Assembly: GCF_002583555.1 (NCBI RefSeq)
Contig: NZ_BEGX01000106.1
Span: 1 to 64,000 of the forward strand
DNA from: Pseudonocardia sp. N23
GTDB taxonomy: Bacteria; Actinomycetota; Actinomycetes; Mycobacteriales; Pseudonocardiaceae
Length of the DNA stretch: 64,000 nt
Direction of reading: 5' to 3'
Shown here: positions 62,884-64,000 of the stretch, in pieces
Layout: each line of letters begins with the position of its first letter
Numbering within the stretch: the stretch's first letter is position 1
Made by a program: the position numbers and the translations under genes
Notes under the pieces: generated by a model
What the model saw: only the letters and a program-made list of their open reading frames with translations
The model's database searches: none
What the model was told of the DNA's origin: nothing

Positions 62884-64000
62884 TCAGGCGGGGTCGCGCA
62901 GCAGCGGGCAGCTCATGCACCGGGGCCCGCCGCGGCCCCGGCCCAGCTCGCCGCCGGGGATCTCCAGCACCTCGATCCCGTTGCGACGCAGGTGGGTGTT
63001 GGTGGTGACGTTGCGCTCGTAGGCGACGACGACACCCGGCGCGACGGCGAGCACGTTGCAGCCGTCGTCCCACTGCTCGCGCTCGGCGGCGTGCACGTCC
63101 TGGGCCGCGGTGAGCACGCGCAGCCGCTCGACGCCCAGCGCCCCGGCGATCGCCCTGTACATGTCGCCGGGCGCGTGGTCGGTCACGTGCATCTCGTCGG
63201 GGCGGGCGCCGGGGCGCACCGTGTACGACGGCAGCTCGCCGAGACCGGCGTAGGTCACCAGCGTCTCCGGATCGGCCATCGTCATCACGGTGTCGAGGTG
63301 CATCTGCGCCCGTGCCGACGGCAGGGCCAGCGCCACGATCCGGTCGATCGCGCCACCCGCGAACAGCCTGCGTGCCAACCGTTCCACCCCTTGAGGGGTG
63401 GTGCGCTCGGACAGCCCGACCAGCAGTGCGCCGCCGCCGACGACGAGGATGTCGCCGCCCTCGACCGTCGCGGGCCCGTCGGCGGCGCCGTCGGACCACG
63501 TCGCGAACTCGGCGGCCGCGAACTCGGGGTGCCAACGGTAGACGGCCTCCCAGTGCACGGTCTCGCGCATCCGGGCCTCGCGGCGCATCGAGTTGACCGC
63601 GACCCCGCCGTGGATCCACACCGACGTGTCGCGGGTGTAGAGGTGGTTGGGCAGCGGCTCCAGCACGAAGTCGTCGATGCCGAGCACGTGGAAGGCCATC
63701 GACCGGGGCTCGGGGATGCGGTCGAGCACCTCCCGCTTCGTGATCCCGCCCGCCAGGTGCTCGGCGAGGGTGTCGACGTCCATCGCATCCATGCAGGCCC
63801 GCAGGCCGTCGACGGCGAGCGGGCCGTAGACACGATCGTCGACGACGGTGTCGAGGACGTACTTGCGGGCGGCGGGCACGGCCAGTGTCGTGCGCAGCAG
63901 GTCCCCGAAGAGGTCGACCTGCACTCCGCGGTCGCGGAGCACGGCGACGAACCGGTCGTGCTCGGCCTGGGCCCGGGCGACCCAGAGGACGTCGTCGAAG
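62884..64000 (-). CDS. arcA: Arginine deiminase, 5' end outside window
   Basis: At least 372 residues; the frame stays open to the window edge (FDDVLWVARAQAEHD continues the family N terminus), so the start is beyond base 64000. Catalytic motifs: LYTRDTSVWIHGG, the MHLDTVMTM His region, ATVEGGDIL, and the nucleophile Cys in GPRCMSCPL near the C terminus. It hydrolyses arginine to citrulline and ammonia, the first step of the arginine deiminase pathway. No arcB or arcC is visible in the window. Confidence 0.93.
   Translation of the reverse strand, partial: FDDVLWVARAQAEHDRFVAVLRDRGVQVDLFGDLLRTTLAVPAARKYVLDTVVDDRVYGPLAVDGLRACMDAMDVDTLAEHLAGGITKREVLDRIPEPRSMAFHVLGIDDFVLEPLPNHLYTRDTSVWIHGGVAVNSMRREARMRETVHWEAVYRWHPEFAAAEFATWSDGAADGPATVEGGDILVVGGGALLVGLSERTTPQGVERLARRLFAGGAIDRIVALALPSARAQMHLDTVMTMADPETLVTYAGLGELPSYTVRPGARPDEMHVTDHAPGDMYRAIAGALGVERLRVLTAAQDVHAAEREQWDDGCNVLAVAPGVVVAYERNVTTNTHLRRNGIEVLEIPGGELGRGRGGPRCMSCPLLRDPA

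Overview
The window is about 72-73% GC by eye, with strong G/C bias at third codon positions. It looks like the chromosome of a high-GC actinobacterium, most likely of the Pseudonocardiales (Pseudonocardia-like). The genus is inference: it rests on phosphatidylinositol mannoside genes, actinobacterial LexA boxes, many leaderless genes, and a backbone order matching the Mycobacterium tuberculosis run from thrS (Rv2614c) through relA (Rv2583c) and hisS (Rv2580c) to Rv2578c and rarA (Rv2559c), as I recall that genome. No rRNA, tRNA, CRISPR array, insertion sequence or prophage was seen.

Layout. 1-1694: 3' part of a Pro/Ala-rich repeat protein. 1737-7702: thrS, an Ap4A-phosphorylase-like HIT protein and the overlapping phosphatidylinositol/PIM operon pgsA-patA-pimA plus a small membrane protein. 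7746-16915: pdxS and pdxT (PLP synthase), separated by a block holding a secreted acidic repeat protein, an XRE-cupin regulator divergent from azlCD, an EF-G2-like GTPase and a malic enzyme; then yebC. 17.1-32.0 kb, accessory: a GNAT enzyme behind a tiny cysteine-bearing leader ORF, a lipid- or cell-surface-type membrane protein, a divergent GrpE-like/Hsp70-like pair with a fibronectin-type partner, and a Ter (tellurium/stress) locus with a DUF475/TerC membrane protein, three TerD-family proteins, TerB, and an overlapping four-gene metabolite module (CitE-like lyase, phosphoribosyltransferase, StiP-like protein, HAD phosphatase). 32.4-49.3 kb: polA, a VOC protein, ruvCAB, yajC-secD-secF, apt, relA, an Rpf-like muralytic protein, a cyclophilin, a metallo-hydrolase, hisS and a methyltransferase. 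49.3-64.0 kb: YibE/F-like membrane protein, gluconokinase, an intein-containing radical SAM (SplB/Rv2578c-type) protein, an APH-fold kinase, an SGNH hydrolase, two aminotransferases around an Lrp regulator, rarA, a secreted S1 protease and a partial arginine deiminase.

How parts work together. pgsA-patA-pimA make and modify phosphatidylinositol mannosides. PdxST make PLP, which the two aminotransferases use. RuvABC, PolA and RarA form a DNA-repair theme; ruvCAB and the radical SAM gene each carry a near-consensus or consensus LexA box, and the radical SAM protein ends in a sliding-clamp-like motif. The Ter locus lies beside the Hsp70/GrpE-like module and together they look like a stress-response island inserted between yebC and ruvC, which are neighbours in many actinobacteria.

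The most striking objects are (1) an intein of 448 residues placed exactly at the third cysteine of the radical SAM CxxxCxxC motif in an SOS-controlled repair-like protein, (2) a 30-bp face-to-face leaderless promoter driving the GrpE-like and Hsp70-like genes, and (3) a leaderless 14-residue leader ORF overlapping the GNAT gene.
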